Source: Opisthorchis felineus (Eukaryota > Platyhelminthes > Trematoda > Opisthorchiida > Opisthorchiidae). Taken from it: 64,000 bases of DNA. The stretch lies in NCBI GenBank assembly GCA_004794785.1, contig SJOL01003923.1:182277-246276 (forward strand). Direction: 5' to 3'. The position numbers and the translations under genes are program-made. The notes under the pieces are model-generated. The model saw only the letters and a list, made by a program, of their open reading frames with translations. It searched no databases and had not been told where the DNA came from. Below, piece by piece: positions 48,401-61,800 of this stretch; the first letter of the stretch is position 1; each line of letters begins with the position of its first letter.

Positions 48401-51400
48401 CCGACTGCAAAACTGATGAGCATAGACAAAGGCAGACAGTCTTGTCGAACTGGTGTCTAAAGCCAAGACCGTTGTTTCTTCCTCATGGACTCGAATGCAT
48501 GCTTCAGTAGCATGCTCTGATGAGATTCAGCAGCTTAGCCAGCCAACCATCGGTGTTGGAGAGGAACCAAAGGCATACGCTAATGGCTGAGTTAAACGGA
48601 AAGCGGTGGTTGGTTGCTAGAACATAAACAGCTGTTCAAAAACACGCTGTAGCTCAATAAGTGGTCAATGCAAACTGTCCATGGAAGGAAGCCGCCCTTA
48701 TCTAATCCGATATTAGGCTCCATTGCGTCTTTGATAAGCTATAACAGCAGTACGTCCAATACATCGGCCACAATAGTTACCATGCTGGTACCCCGGCAAT
48801 TTTTACATGGCGCCCTACAATATTTCTGGGTATCGGGGGAGGGGGGCAGCCGGGAACACATCGGTGCGCTATAGTGAGCAGAAGAGCTTACGAAAAGGTC
48901 GAGCGCTGCCTGCAAATAAGCAATGCTGATTTCTGCCGGATACCATCTTCACCTGGACCACCTTTTGCTTCTAGCCAGGCTGATTAGTTTTACTGACTTA
49001 CTCTGAACTGCGACATCGTAAGTGATGTTGCACGAAGTGAAGGCTATGTTGTCTGTGGCGACGAGTTAGTGGTTGGTGGGGCGACTGAGTAGTGAGCTGA
49101 AGTGCTCAGTTCATCACCTCAACTTTTTTCGTAGTCTGCTATCAGTTGACCGAGGGTATCTCGAAGGTTCTCCTGTTGACCTTCATGTTATCCTGAAGCG
49201 CGACGGGTCAATCGGAAAAGTAACGAATAGCCACCAACATTCGTAGCCGATTCCATGCTAAAAACCATTTCAGACCAGCAACCAAAGACGACATTTTCTG
49301 GTCTAGAGATGTAGCCTGTGGGAATGGGAAACTGATCACATGTATCTTGGTAGGTAGCTGACGCCATGACGTAGATCCGCGATTTGGAGCGACGGCCTGT
49401 CGAACAGAAATCTTTAAACTGAACTACGACGGAGATCGGATGAACTCCAGGGGACAGTGGCAGCTTAGCGATCGGGTAACTGGTGACCACATGCATGAGT
49501 TGGAGAGGCTTTTCCGGGACTGCAAAGAGAGGGTCATGTTGATCCCTTTTATAAGTGTCAGTTTGTACCACAAGGTGCAGTGAGGTTTGAACATTGCGCA
49601 TACAAAGGTGTGGTCCCAGCAGCACTTATTTCCGGGTTATGTTCCACAATACGGCCGGAAATCTTCAACAAACGATGTCAATCAAGCTGCCAGTAGGATT
49701 TGCTCTACTTGAGAGGCAATGTGACCGTCGGTGTAGATACCCCTCGGAGGTTGGAAATGAATCGGGATACCACGAGCCGATTGATTAAAGCAGTTTGTCA
49801 ACCAATCACTGTTTTATTAGTGTTGTCTGAATCCGAACTTCGCAAAGATGTGGCGAACGGCTCCGTCCAGTCATCTGCAACCATTAAGATGATTCAGTTG
49901 AGGGTGCGGTTGATCACTTCGCGTAGCTCACTTTAGAAATCAATTTCAACAGAAACGTCCGATGAATAAGTAGGGACATAGATGACCACAATGACCAAGT
50001 TCACTGGAAAGTCTTTGAGGTCAGTCGTCGTAATCCCGGACGATGCTGGCTCCAAAAATAGTGCGGCGTTGTAGGGGTAGCCGTTAAGGGTAAGAGCAAC
50101 ACTTGGTTCTTTATGGTATAGCCAGTAGGAAGAGTCCACCCCTAGGATTTGAATGTGAATCCAAACCAGAAAACCACGCTCCCGCAATTTCAACTTCTTA
50201 GTTAAACAGGCCTAGCATAGTGACACACTGCGTACGATTCACCGACAAAATGGATAAAAGTAACAGTTTACTAAGGAACTAAAATCGTAAGTAAAATCAC
50301 CTGCCATTTATCAACGCCACCGTAATCAGTGCAAAACGAAAACCTTAGTTATATCCCCGTCCAAGGGTACAGTGATTATACTGACAGGGAACGGCAAACA
50401 TGACTGAACATTCGCACAAAGGTCGCAACGTACCATCTGTAATCCTCGGAATTGAGTAGGAAGTAAGTGCCTACTGCAGAGACGGACGAGCATACAGCCA
50501 TCAACAGCAATAGAACCAGCAACGTGAAACCGAAAACGAAGTAGATTTTGTAAGCCCAGAATGAGGTGAAAATGAAATAGCTGAAAAGAGATGAAATGAC
50601 AAAACGCTAAATTCCGGTTTACAAACCAAGTTACCAATGAAAGATATAGGCAGGAAATATCAGTGAGTAATTATACACTAACTGCACAACCACGAGATAA
50701 AGCATACTCACCATTTCGAACTAACAATTAACTGTCCAAAAGCCTCTTCACGACAGCTTAAGTTCAATAAAGCTGTCCATCCTCTCCGTGTTCAAATTTG
50801 TGGTTGACATCACTTCGAGGGGCTCCGAAGCAATATACCGGAATGATAACCAGAAAAAGGCTCTTAGACTTGGACTATGTGGACGGTTTCTGGTTAGTTG
50901 ACACAGATTGGTCAGTAGAGTCATCCTCAAGTAGCGTCAAAACTGGTTCCGCAACCCGAGCATACTACGAACACTCGAGAAGCAGTAGCTTATCACGAAA
51001 TTCCCATTTCATCTATATTTCCAAAAGAACTCTGTGCAAAGAATTTCAGTTTGTGAATTGGCTTATCATGAGAAATGCCCCAGTGTTCTATGCCAACTTG
51101 CGCCCATTGTGGCGTTCAAAACGAGAGTGCCACGAGCTGGTGGAATACAGATGCAAACTGATTTACGGCTAGAAGACCCAACCAGTGCGATCTTACACCA
51201 ACAATATTGGTCAATCGCCTCACGTAAGCATCAGTGGTTTGGAGGGTTAAACTCGCAACCAAGTGGTGAAAAGAACATCAGATCAGAAAACATATGCTAC
51301 ACACTTCATCGTATCCCGGACACCGCATTATTCTCCAACATCAATCCTACTTGGCCAAGAGTTTCTGACATGGAAATAGGAAAAGAAATTGGTCACTGTC

Positions 51401-54400
51401 AAACGAAATGACTCAAGACCCTCAAGACTCTAAATGGCATCAACATCATGCACGTGGATGTGAATCTTGCGGAAAATGCCACGTAACAGCTCAACTTGTG
51501 TATCTTTTGTTATCCACACTTCGTTTAAGGATCCCAACATTTCATACGGGTATCTGGCAGTTTTTGGTCTCTTGTCAGCAGTATGGTCCGAAACGTCACT
51601 GGCACCCTGAGTAGCAAGTTTTTGCCAATCATAGGTTACAAGTCGAGATCACCCATTGTCTCTTCAGCTCCTATTCAACCAAGGTACAGTATGAACTAGA
51701 TAGTCATCCATTGAACTTGCAGTAAATCTCAATCTGGTACTCAGAGAACCTCTAAAGTATTATCATGGCACGTGCGGATGTGGGACGAAATTGGGGCCAC
51801 TTCAAGTCGTTAAAAGTGAATTTCAAGATGTGGCATTTTTCATTACTGCTTACTAAAATATACGAGTACTTTTTACATTCCGCAGAATTTTTATTCTCAG
51901 GTTCATCCATACGTCTGCAACGGGCGAATAGTCCACCATCGTGTTCAGTTCAGGAACGTAAGGAACCGTTTCCTTCAGGAACGTAAGGCTCCATCGGTAG
52001 TGGTCAAGTGGAGGTTGAGCAGTTCACCGATGTTACCTCTTATGGTGGCGAAACGCTTGCAAGTCACTTGCAAAGCTCGGCGAACCAATCAACAGTCACA
52101 TGATCAACTACTGATAAATGCATCCAAGCTGATCGTATTATAGCCAACCGGTCTTTTTTACCATAAGATCCCACCATTCTTTTTTCCACTTTAACAAGAC
52201 CTTCCTCCTGAATGGATGTACGGCGGTGTTTAGCACCCGTACTCTGCTATCCAAAAGATGATGGCAACACATCTGCGACTGTTGTCTCAAATCTATCCGC
52301 GGGCTTGAAGAGATCGGTCTAGATGTATAAGGGTCTTGTCATTACGTCCAGGCATTTTCGGAAGCGTCCATGTACTTATAATCTGGCAACCAAACATTTC
52401 GATAGAAATAATGATTTTGTTGATTAACCAGTAGACCGATGCATCAAGATGTTGAAATACCATTCCTCAAACTAGTCGCCAGAGACACCAGCCGATTAAA
52501 GCAAGTTCATTATTTAACTCGGATTGTGGCCTAGATTAGAAATTTGATGAATGAGCAGTTAGCCCATTTGGATAAGCTCGATTGTATTTTAACCTTTCGA
52601 TATATGCAACAAACACACTTTCTTGGCGAAGAAATAAGTGTTGAACAATGTGACTGTGATATGATGACTGATGAGGTGACAAGCAGGCATGGCTACGCAC
52701 AGTTGCTGTACAACGGCGTTCAGAGACGGGCTGAGCGTGTTCACTTATGCGTGCTCCAATCTAAATCCCTGGTGCAGATTTGTTTTCTTGGGTGGACGGA
52801 ATGAACTATGGAGTAGTGAATATGAGTAGCAGTAGATTCCATGTACAGAACACCCACCAGGAGGACATGAACCAGTGCGAAATGCATCAACAGTTAGGTT
52901 TTCATGAATGACAGCATGCAGCATCCATAACGGGTTAGTCACCTTTAAATTCTGGCTGTCAACTTGAAGGTATTTGCAAGTAACGTGCTCGTTCATGAAC
53001 CACAGATGCCCTGGGAAGTAGATTGCGTAAAGAATTCCATGATACATATAACACGGGCAGTGTAATCAGATGTATCGTTGCCGAAAAATTGTCAACTGAC
53101 TCTCCTTATGAATATAAAATGATAACCAATTAGGCGGCAGCATAATGGTTCCGGAATATAAGCATACCAAGTAATAGAATACAGGAACTATTTAAAGGGA
53201 ACCAGAGGAGATAGAAGTTTGTCAGCCTGTCATAATCATGTTCGAAGGATAGGGTTGAACTATTAATGCTATGTGGGACCTACTTTGGTGACAGCAAAAC
53301 CTGCACGTTTTTTCTGAATTTCCAGTGCGGATCGATATCAACCATTGTCCACCTTTTTGACTGATGTAGCTTTACCGGACACAATACTTCGAAGGCCATT
53401 CTGGGATCAACGTAACAACCAGTGTGCATTAAGAGTGCTAATACGGAACTCAAGTTGGTATAGCGGGGCTTTGTAGTTAATGATGCCGGACAATGCTCTC
53501 GGACAGGTTTTGAAAAATACTTTCATCTTCAACCCATTTACTCCACTGTAGAGGAGAGGAGAGAAAGTACAGCCTCATTAGGTCGGGCAGTATAGGCCGG
53601 TTTGTGCTTGAACCTTTGAGCATAAATGGGTAATGTGTGACCGTTACTCCAATCCGCACTGTACTACAGATGCGTGACAACGAGGATCATCCTTCAGACT
53701 AAAATCGCACCCAATTAGTCACCCATAAAGTAAAAATCTATCAAAAGCAGCCGCTTATCGTTAGTCTACAAAGGTGTTTACATTGACGTTCTAAGGTGTG
53801 ACAAACTATGAACTGCTTCAGCAGCGTCGGCTGCAAATTACGCAGCCCATTTCTTGGTGATCTCTTGAGAAGAGACTTTGTTCGGTTCGCTAGCGAGCAT
53901 GGCATTTCAGGCTAATGGGGACAAAAATATGGGAGTTAGTCTCGTCCGGTCCACATTGCTTTGTGGTACACGCCCCGTTCATCGTTTAAGCAGCACTACT
54001 TTAACTATCTTTTTTGTATCGGAACTGCAGTGCGAACTACACTGCTACCATTTTGACATCTGACCATTGTAAGAGATCTGGGTCTGTATCAGTATTAACT
54101 GAATTCAGTGCAGTAGAATGAGAAGGCAGTTACAGAAACGCACCCAATAACACTGCTTAACAGATGTTGGCTACAAAGCCTTAGCATATCGACTCCAGTT
54201 CCATACTGACCCACTTTGTGGACGGTGGTTATAAAATTGATCCCAGGATGGCCTTCAGTCATGTATCGATAAATGTCAAGCCAAAGAAAAAGATATGGAA
54301 AACGGTTGCTAGCAACGCTGAGGTCCTAGAAACAACAGTACTGCCTATTTAGGAAAAAAATACAGGCCTTGTTGTTGCCATGACTCTGAACCGACAGGCC

Positions 54401-55823
54401 AGTGGGATCATTGCACCCGACTGGTATGACGACAGGTTAACAAACCCTCCCTTCTGATCCATTTTGAGTGGTTCCTGTATTGTTATCTGACCTGGTTGCG
54501 TTCCGGAAATTCTATAATGTCACTCACCTGTTCTTTTTGTTGCATGATTATAAAAGCCGGTTGATGGACTCATCAAAAACGTTACGTTTGTTCATGAATA
54601 TGGATATGGATGAACGCGCTAGTCAGCTGTTTTCGAAAGGTATCTTCAATTTGGCCGGTGACTTGCGGCTCTCCGTGATTGTCCACTCTCAAGTATGGTA
54701 CGCTTAGTTACATGGCGGCTAACAACACTGTCATCATCGTTGATAATTTGCCTGGCGCAGATACTGATGGATTAAAGGGTTGTATTTTTCTTATACGAGT
54801 TATTTAGTAGTTCCTTGTCACAGTTTACGCGGAAACCATCAAGTGAATGGTCAAAGAATTCTGGAGAAAAAGTTGCCTTGGGAAAAGCTGGTCATCGTAC
54901 GGATCCTGAACGACTAAAACCAGTAAGTGAAGTTTGGTCTCCCAAGACTCAAGACGAACCGAGGTAGATTCTCAAAGCGAGTGGGAAAACAAACTATACC
55001 GAATAAGTAATAAAAAAAACTGATGGGAGAGTGCCGACACAAACTGAAGACGGCAACGATGGTGAGTGATATGGGAACAAACGACTGGTTTAGCCCTGAT
55101 TTAAGCAGCGTTCCGCGTGCTTTTGAGAAAGTATCCACAAGCAATTGCTATAAATCTGTAGGTGGAAAAATGAAACTAGGAGCAAACAACAGGACCTGCA
55201 GCAACCGAACACTTACAGTTCAATGAAAATAGATCCAAAAGGAAGCATGCCAGTCACGAGGATGAGGAAACCGGGCTCCATGAACCACTTCTTCTCAGGT
55301 ATCGGGCGTGGAACGGAGTTTATACGACAAGGATAGTTCGCCTGACCGCACAGGTTACGACCCAAAACAGTACCGACGAGATTGAGAGGGATAATGACAA
55401 AGAGGAGAATTGCGACCACAGCCAACATGGTCAAGAAGGGAATTGACCGGCTGGTCTGATAGTATACAGCGACTAAATTAACCAGGAATGCGGCCGCAAA
55501 CGTCAAAATCGGGAGCAGAGTAGATCCCAACAAGAACTGGCGAATCCATTTCTTACCTGGCAAGTAGAAACAGACGAGCTATAAAGCCGTCAAAAGAAAC
55601 AACACCTGCACATTGGTTACTCTGTTTTGGATTCATCTTAGCTTGGTGAATGGGGATGTGGAGAAGACGATTGTGTCTAGCCGAAGATGCTCTCCGAAAT
55701 GGCTCAGAATCCCAACCAGTGTAGCACTTGCTAAGACTTCTTTTAAGCAACCAAGAGTAACTACTCCACAAAAAATTCTATGTGGTGCGGAGCATAGGTT
55801 TCGTACATTACACTAAGCTACCG

Positions 55824-55871
<48 letters not shown>

Positions 55872-58800
55872 NNNNNNNNNNNNNNNNNNNNNNNNNNNNN
55901 NNNNNNNNNNNNNNNNNNNNNNNNNNNNNNNNNNNNNNNNNNNNNNNNNNNNNNNNNNNNNAGCAAAACTAGTACAGAGAATAAGATCGTGGCTTCCTAA
56001 CGACTTTAACTGTTGCATCTTTACATTAGCCCAGATCACAGAGACCAATAACACTTCAGTGAAAATACCGACAAAAAACAGCAACCTGTGTGTGTTCTAA
56101 AAACCCTATGACAACAGTTGAATAACAGTTGACGGAGGCTATCTGGATCTCGAAGGATCCGGCTCAGTTATTGCCCGCCCAACTCTGTCGAAGATAAGCT
56201 TTCCTTGAAAACAGACTACAGCTATCTGGTAGATTCCTCTCCTATGTATCCACAAACAATACATCTTCCTTGACATAACGCATTAGTCATAAAGTTACTG
56301 AGAACTTTTCGACACCTCATTACCGGTTTTGCTCTTCTTGGGAATCATCGGGTAGGCGTAGTCCCAGATATTCCACTCTCCAAACGTGACAAATGCTCAA
56401 TGACAGAAGTACACGGTGAGTGCAACTCCCTATTGAGAGATGGGGAGCACACTAACCCTCAGTTAGGGCGAAGTGCAGCAGTATGGGGTATGAAATTATC
56501 ACAGATCACCAGCCACCACGCGGGACACACGCGGGTTTGCAAACGTGAGAACTGCACTGGAACAGACGCCGAGTAGTGTTGGGGACATCATGGCGTACGC
56601 CGATTCCTGAGAACCTCCAAGTGCATGTCGCAAAACCGTCCTGCTCAGGCTACGGCCTTGCAAGTAAACGAAGCATACTGTACTGACCAGGGTCAGCAGT
56701 ATACACCGCGACCAGTGACCGCTGCGTGCTGTGATTCAAAAATGATATCAAACGCTAGAGCTTAACGTACCACCATATGCGTGCACTGAGACAAGGAATG
56801 CACCGGACTCATGACACATTAAGATTCCTGGGACAACGAGCACCTAGTAACGAGTTTTTTTCCCTCAAATGGCTTCCTAGTCTCATTCCTCATGATTCGA
56901 TGTCTTCTTCGTTTGTCTCAAGCAATCAGTGTGCCAGCACGCAGTGATACTGTCTCTTCACTAGCTTGGCGGCCACTGATTCAAATTTCCTGCTTTCAAA
57001 ATCTTCAGGCTCTCTATTGAAAGCCCGACTATTAAAAAATAAATGTGTGGTGCCCCAAATGGATGACTGTGTATTTCTTTGAGCACGGCTATCTGTCCGC
57101 TGGTCATCCGGCCGATTATTAATCCTGGCGGTTTTAGTGAGTCTCAATGGCACGATTTCGCCTACCGATCCTCCAACTGCTAATTGACACTGAAATTCTA
57201 GTTGAACATTACGAAGCTCCTAAATGGATAGGGTTCAAGCCGCTCCACAGGGTGTTTTCTACGGACAACGACCTCGAGAAATTCGGCGTATTACAGATGG
57301 TCATTATTCTGAAGGAACAACGATGGAATAAACCATCTCTCGTGTCGGGTATTAGAGAGAAGTCGTTAGGGGAAGGGATAGGTGACAGTGAGTAGCAGAT
57401 GACGTAAGAAGGCAGTGTTCGTAAAACCACTGAAGACAAACAGAGTCTCAGAGATAGCATGTTGTAGGAGGATTACTCAGATGGAATCACGAGTGACAAA
57501 GTTAACAATGCACCAATAAACGGAGGTTGCTGCTTTCAATCTAGTTAGGATGATACTGCGATATGAAAAGTGCAAATCCCTGACTATAAATAACACGCAA
57601 GGCACAGCTATTACTTACCCGACATTTGTGCGTACAAACTTCCACCCACCATTCCGTTAATAGGGGCTGAAGCCGCGAACACAAAAATTGCTGTGGACAT
57701 GAATCCCCCACGTTCGGTATAAAGGCGATTAGTTACTGCCAGGAGAAGGACGACACAGGACACGACGGCTAGGTGGGTACCTGAACCAATGACACTGGCC
57801 AATAAACCTGGGTAGGCGGGTTGTCGAAAAACGTCGCCATGAACCTGCTTCCAACCGTATTCATCGCCCAGTTCCCGATCCTGAAAAAGGGGAGAGAAAA
57901 GACAAATTGTTGCGTGCCGGTATATCCAGTTATCAAATTTCCAATAGGGTTTCACGAAGTCCGTTGGATTATATATAACATTCACAACTAGCTGCATTCC
58001 TCAAAACAGGCGGCTCAGTTTACGCAAGGCTATCAATACAATCCACTTGTGAATGATCTGATCTATGGTACTTACAAATATACGTTACCAGGAGCATCAC
58101 CAATTACGGGATACAAACTCTGAACCGAGTTCTATTTCAGAACCATCTCGAGAGACCAACTCCCAGAATATACCACTTTGGCAGATCCTTGAAGCTTCTT
58201 TAGATGCTAAGTTCTCTCCTCGGAGGGAGCGTCTTTGATTCGTCTTTTCATATGGTCTCTCCTGAGGGGCAACTGTGACACGATCACGCAGCAAGATAAA
58301 TAAAACCGTGACGTTTTGTATCATAGTGATATTCCATAATATTCGGCGATGAGTCATGGTACGCACTACGAAAAAGTGTAGTGCTTGTGCCGGTAACAGC
58401 ACTTGAGTTGATACTGAACATAGTCAACTAGAGATGGTGCACGAAACCTGCTATCCGATGGTGGGGAAGGCTTGACAACAGGCAGGTGCATGAGGAGCCA
58501 TAACATTCGAAAACGTTTAATGGCAACCTGACCGAATAAACGAAAAGATGGCGCTACCGCTTAGTATCCTGAGCAAAGGCATCAAAGAAAAAGTCAACGA
58601 AAACTTACTAAATCACTAAGTCCATCTTCCTTGTTATACCTCGCGTAGTCTCGTCGAAGGGTGCGGAGTAAAATCATGGATACCAGACCAACCAGAAAAA
58701 GCACCATCATGAAAGAATTGAAGATAGAGAACCAGTGAATCTGTTGAAGTTGTTAGAGTCGGTAATATGAAAAAAATCACCTTATGTTCGAAGAAATCGA

Positions 58801-61800
58801 AATCCAAGTAGTGATTGAAACGGTCTTCGAAAGGCACCGAGGATGGGATCCATGTGACCTTGAAAAGCAGTGAACAAAAGCAAACAAGATGCCTGATGTG
58901 TAGATATGTAGACATGGCGGAAAATACCAATGAATTTGAAAACCCGTCTAGAAGGTAAACAGGAACTGGTTTTTAAAGCAGCCTTATCTGAGATAAACAG
59001 GATAAAAAAATAGAAACAGTTAACAAGCCAGGTAAGTCTAGAGCGAAGTTGAATCGACGCATCAAAACAGAAAAAAAACGGTGATCCATCCTACATCCCA
59101 CACTTAACGTAATCCACTTTTAAAAGGGGGTAAACGTTAATGGCGCTTTGACGACTGGGTTGCACTAAATTCACCATAAACGAACAGAGGTTGTTCAGGT
59201 AAATAAATAAATAAATAAATAATGTATAAGCAAATAAATGCCTCAGGGAGAGTACTACTCCCCCAGGTTGAATTACATCGCTGCAAGTTGAAGGGGAACC
59301 GAAATGGAGCTCGGGATAGCACCAACATACTGACCTGAAGATCCGTGGTTCGAACTCAGCTTCTGCACCTCGACGGCTCCTGTCTAGGTTTGGGCAACCT
59401 GATATCGTTCGGGTGGCATCGTAGCCAGGCACGGAAAGGGTGCTACAGCTGAAGGATTATTATTACCCTTATTTAAATCGGGTATGCACTTCATGATATC
59501 TTCCTCCGACGACTCTGTTTTTCGAGCACAGCTGTTACAACGCTTGTGATGCCACAATAAACGTCCGGCACCAGCTGAAAATCTCTAGGGCTACCCATCA
59601 GTAGAAAACTCAGTTAGTGATTGTACGCAAAAAGGGTCATCGTTAAAAAAAAATTGCCACCACAAATTTATCCAGTCGTCTATGTCTGGCACGGCATTTA
59701 AAATAGTAGTCGATCAGGGCAGCCCAGATGGCATAAGGTAAATCAAACGTCCACTCGGTGAGGGAAATGCTCACAAATGGTGCACGCTTTTAACTACTAC
59801 TAGCAGGCAGTGTATCAAATACTGGTCTCCTCCACCATCTGGCCTCAGAGATCTCATGGGGTGCTTCAGTTCAATTTATTCACTGAGAACCACACTTTCA
59901 TGTAATTAAAAGCTAATGCCACCAAGAGACGAACGCTTTTCCCCGGGTCAGAGGAGCTTGCTTTTCAAAGAAATCTAACACTGAATCCAACTATACGACA
60001 TCCGACCCAAGCACACTAAGTTCACTAGGAAGCAAATGCCTGAAAGGTAGAAGACGGAGATCCTAGATCCCGGTGAGAATGAAGGACTTGATGAGCATAG
60101 CGGCATCAGTAATTTCAGGCTCCTGACACGCATGTAGTTTGCCAAAAGCAGAGGCTGAGAAAACCCAAGTCGTCCCCAGATTAGTTGTGTATCTTGTGTT
60201 GAAACAGATAAAACCTCTCCGAACTTGGTTTAGGCACGAATTTAACCGGAGGGACTGATCTACTGAGAGACAGGCTGTATTTCAGGTCACACCAAAACCC
60301 TGCAGCTCTGGAAGATTCCCCCCAATGGACAGTGTGTTTGGGATAAAAATAGGATGTTTTGGTTTATAGTGATCTCTCTTATGGGCTCAGGAAAGGAATT
60401 CACTCCTCGGAGTGAGCAAGTGCCGCTCTATAGTAGTGTAAGATACTGAACTGGAACATCAACTTAGTTTCCTCGAAGGGGCGCTGTCTCCGCTGGTGAG
60501 CCCCTGAAAGGGGCTATGGCATTTGATGCAACGTCTGTCAGCGATAAGCGTATGTTTACCTTGTGAGCGAGTGCTTCAGGTGTTATCGCACCCAGCTGAT
60601 TTTTTCTCACGACTACTCATGTCTTACAGTATTAGGAAAGTGAATTCCCTGATACTGGGAACTAAATTTTAATGAAGCAAAACAATTACGGTAATCATCC
60701 TCAAAAAATGGATTGGCTTAATAGTTGGGCACGGGGGTATTAGGGTATCAGTAGAGCTAACACAACTATCAAGGTGCGCTGAAGGAAACCGTTCATCAGC
60801 GTATAAACCACATAATAGGGATCAGCTAAACAGACATACTTGGTAGGTGAAGGAAATCGGTGAACCGACATGGACCGGAACTAAATCAGTATTCATTAGC
60901 ACAACCTTGATAATCTGATTGCCATTGTACTCTACAGTGAAATCCTTGTGTGTCCAGATATATGTTTCCGCCCGGCCAGCAGACTCCCCTAAGACGCTCC
61001 AGATCGGTAGATCATCCATGTACATTTGGTACCAGTACTGGTTGGCTATGGCATTCTGAAGAGAGGCGTAGACACCATCATCGACATTCAAGGTGCAGAC
61101 GGGAGTTTTCGTCACGTTAACTGCGGAAAAAATATACGATTGACCCCAACAGTGAACGTGGATATGACCATAACATATAGTGAAAGTACATACATAGCGC
61201 ACAAAAATTGCCAGAATTGGCCAAGTGTTAACTTAATTGGTGAGTTCTTCTGCTCATCAGTCCGTTGAACGGGGTTGGATAAATCAATATTTCGAAAGCT
61301 ATTGTTAATTCCCGAAGTAGTCTGCTCCTCCACACATTAAGAGAGACGATCGCAAATGAAGCAAAAGAAACGAACCGCAAGGCAGAAGTAAAAAAGCACC
61401 AAGAAGTAACCAAGAACATCCCCCATAGTTGAATGCATAAGGAAATTTGTTTGATACCACCAATCTGTTCTTACGTGCAGATGATTAGAACAAATCCTGC
61501 TCAACATCCGTTAAACATGTCATGTTCAGTGTAATGCTACAGTGAAGCTTCAAACAAGGGAGAAGAACGCAAACCTTGAAGGAACCACTTAGTATCTGCG
61601 TTGAATGATGACCTAATTTAAACAGTCATAAATCATTCGTGGATCGTAGGAGAGAGAGCAAAATTCAAATGTTATCCGAATTATCATTGTAAACTATATA
61701 AATTGGTTCTAACTCGAACTGGTGGACCAAGGGTGTACTCAGATAGTCAGCCAAGCCATGGGATCAATAAACATGGCACCTGGTGGGTGGCGATATCCGT

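Noticed and set aside
49188..49625. 145-codon minus-strand frame that looked like an extra TM9SF3 exon
   Set aside because: It shows LINE endonuclease-like sequence and no TM9 similarity, and exons 8 and 9 join in phase without it.
60480..60530. CTGGTGAGCCCC...GGGGC segment resembling a hammerhead core
   Set aside because: It lacks GAAA after the stem and lacks the flanks shared by the other copies. It is only a short hairpin.
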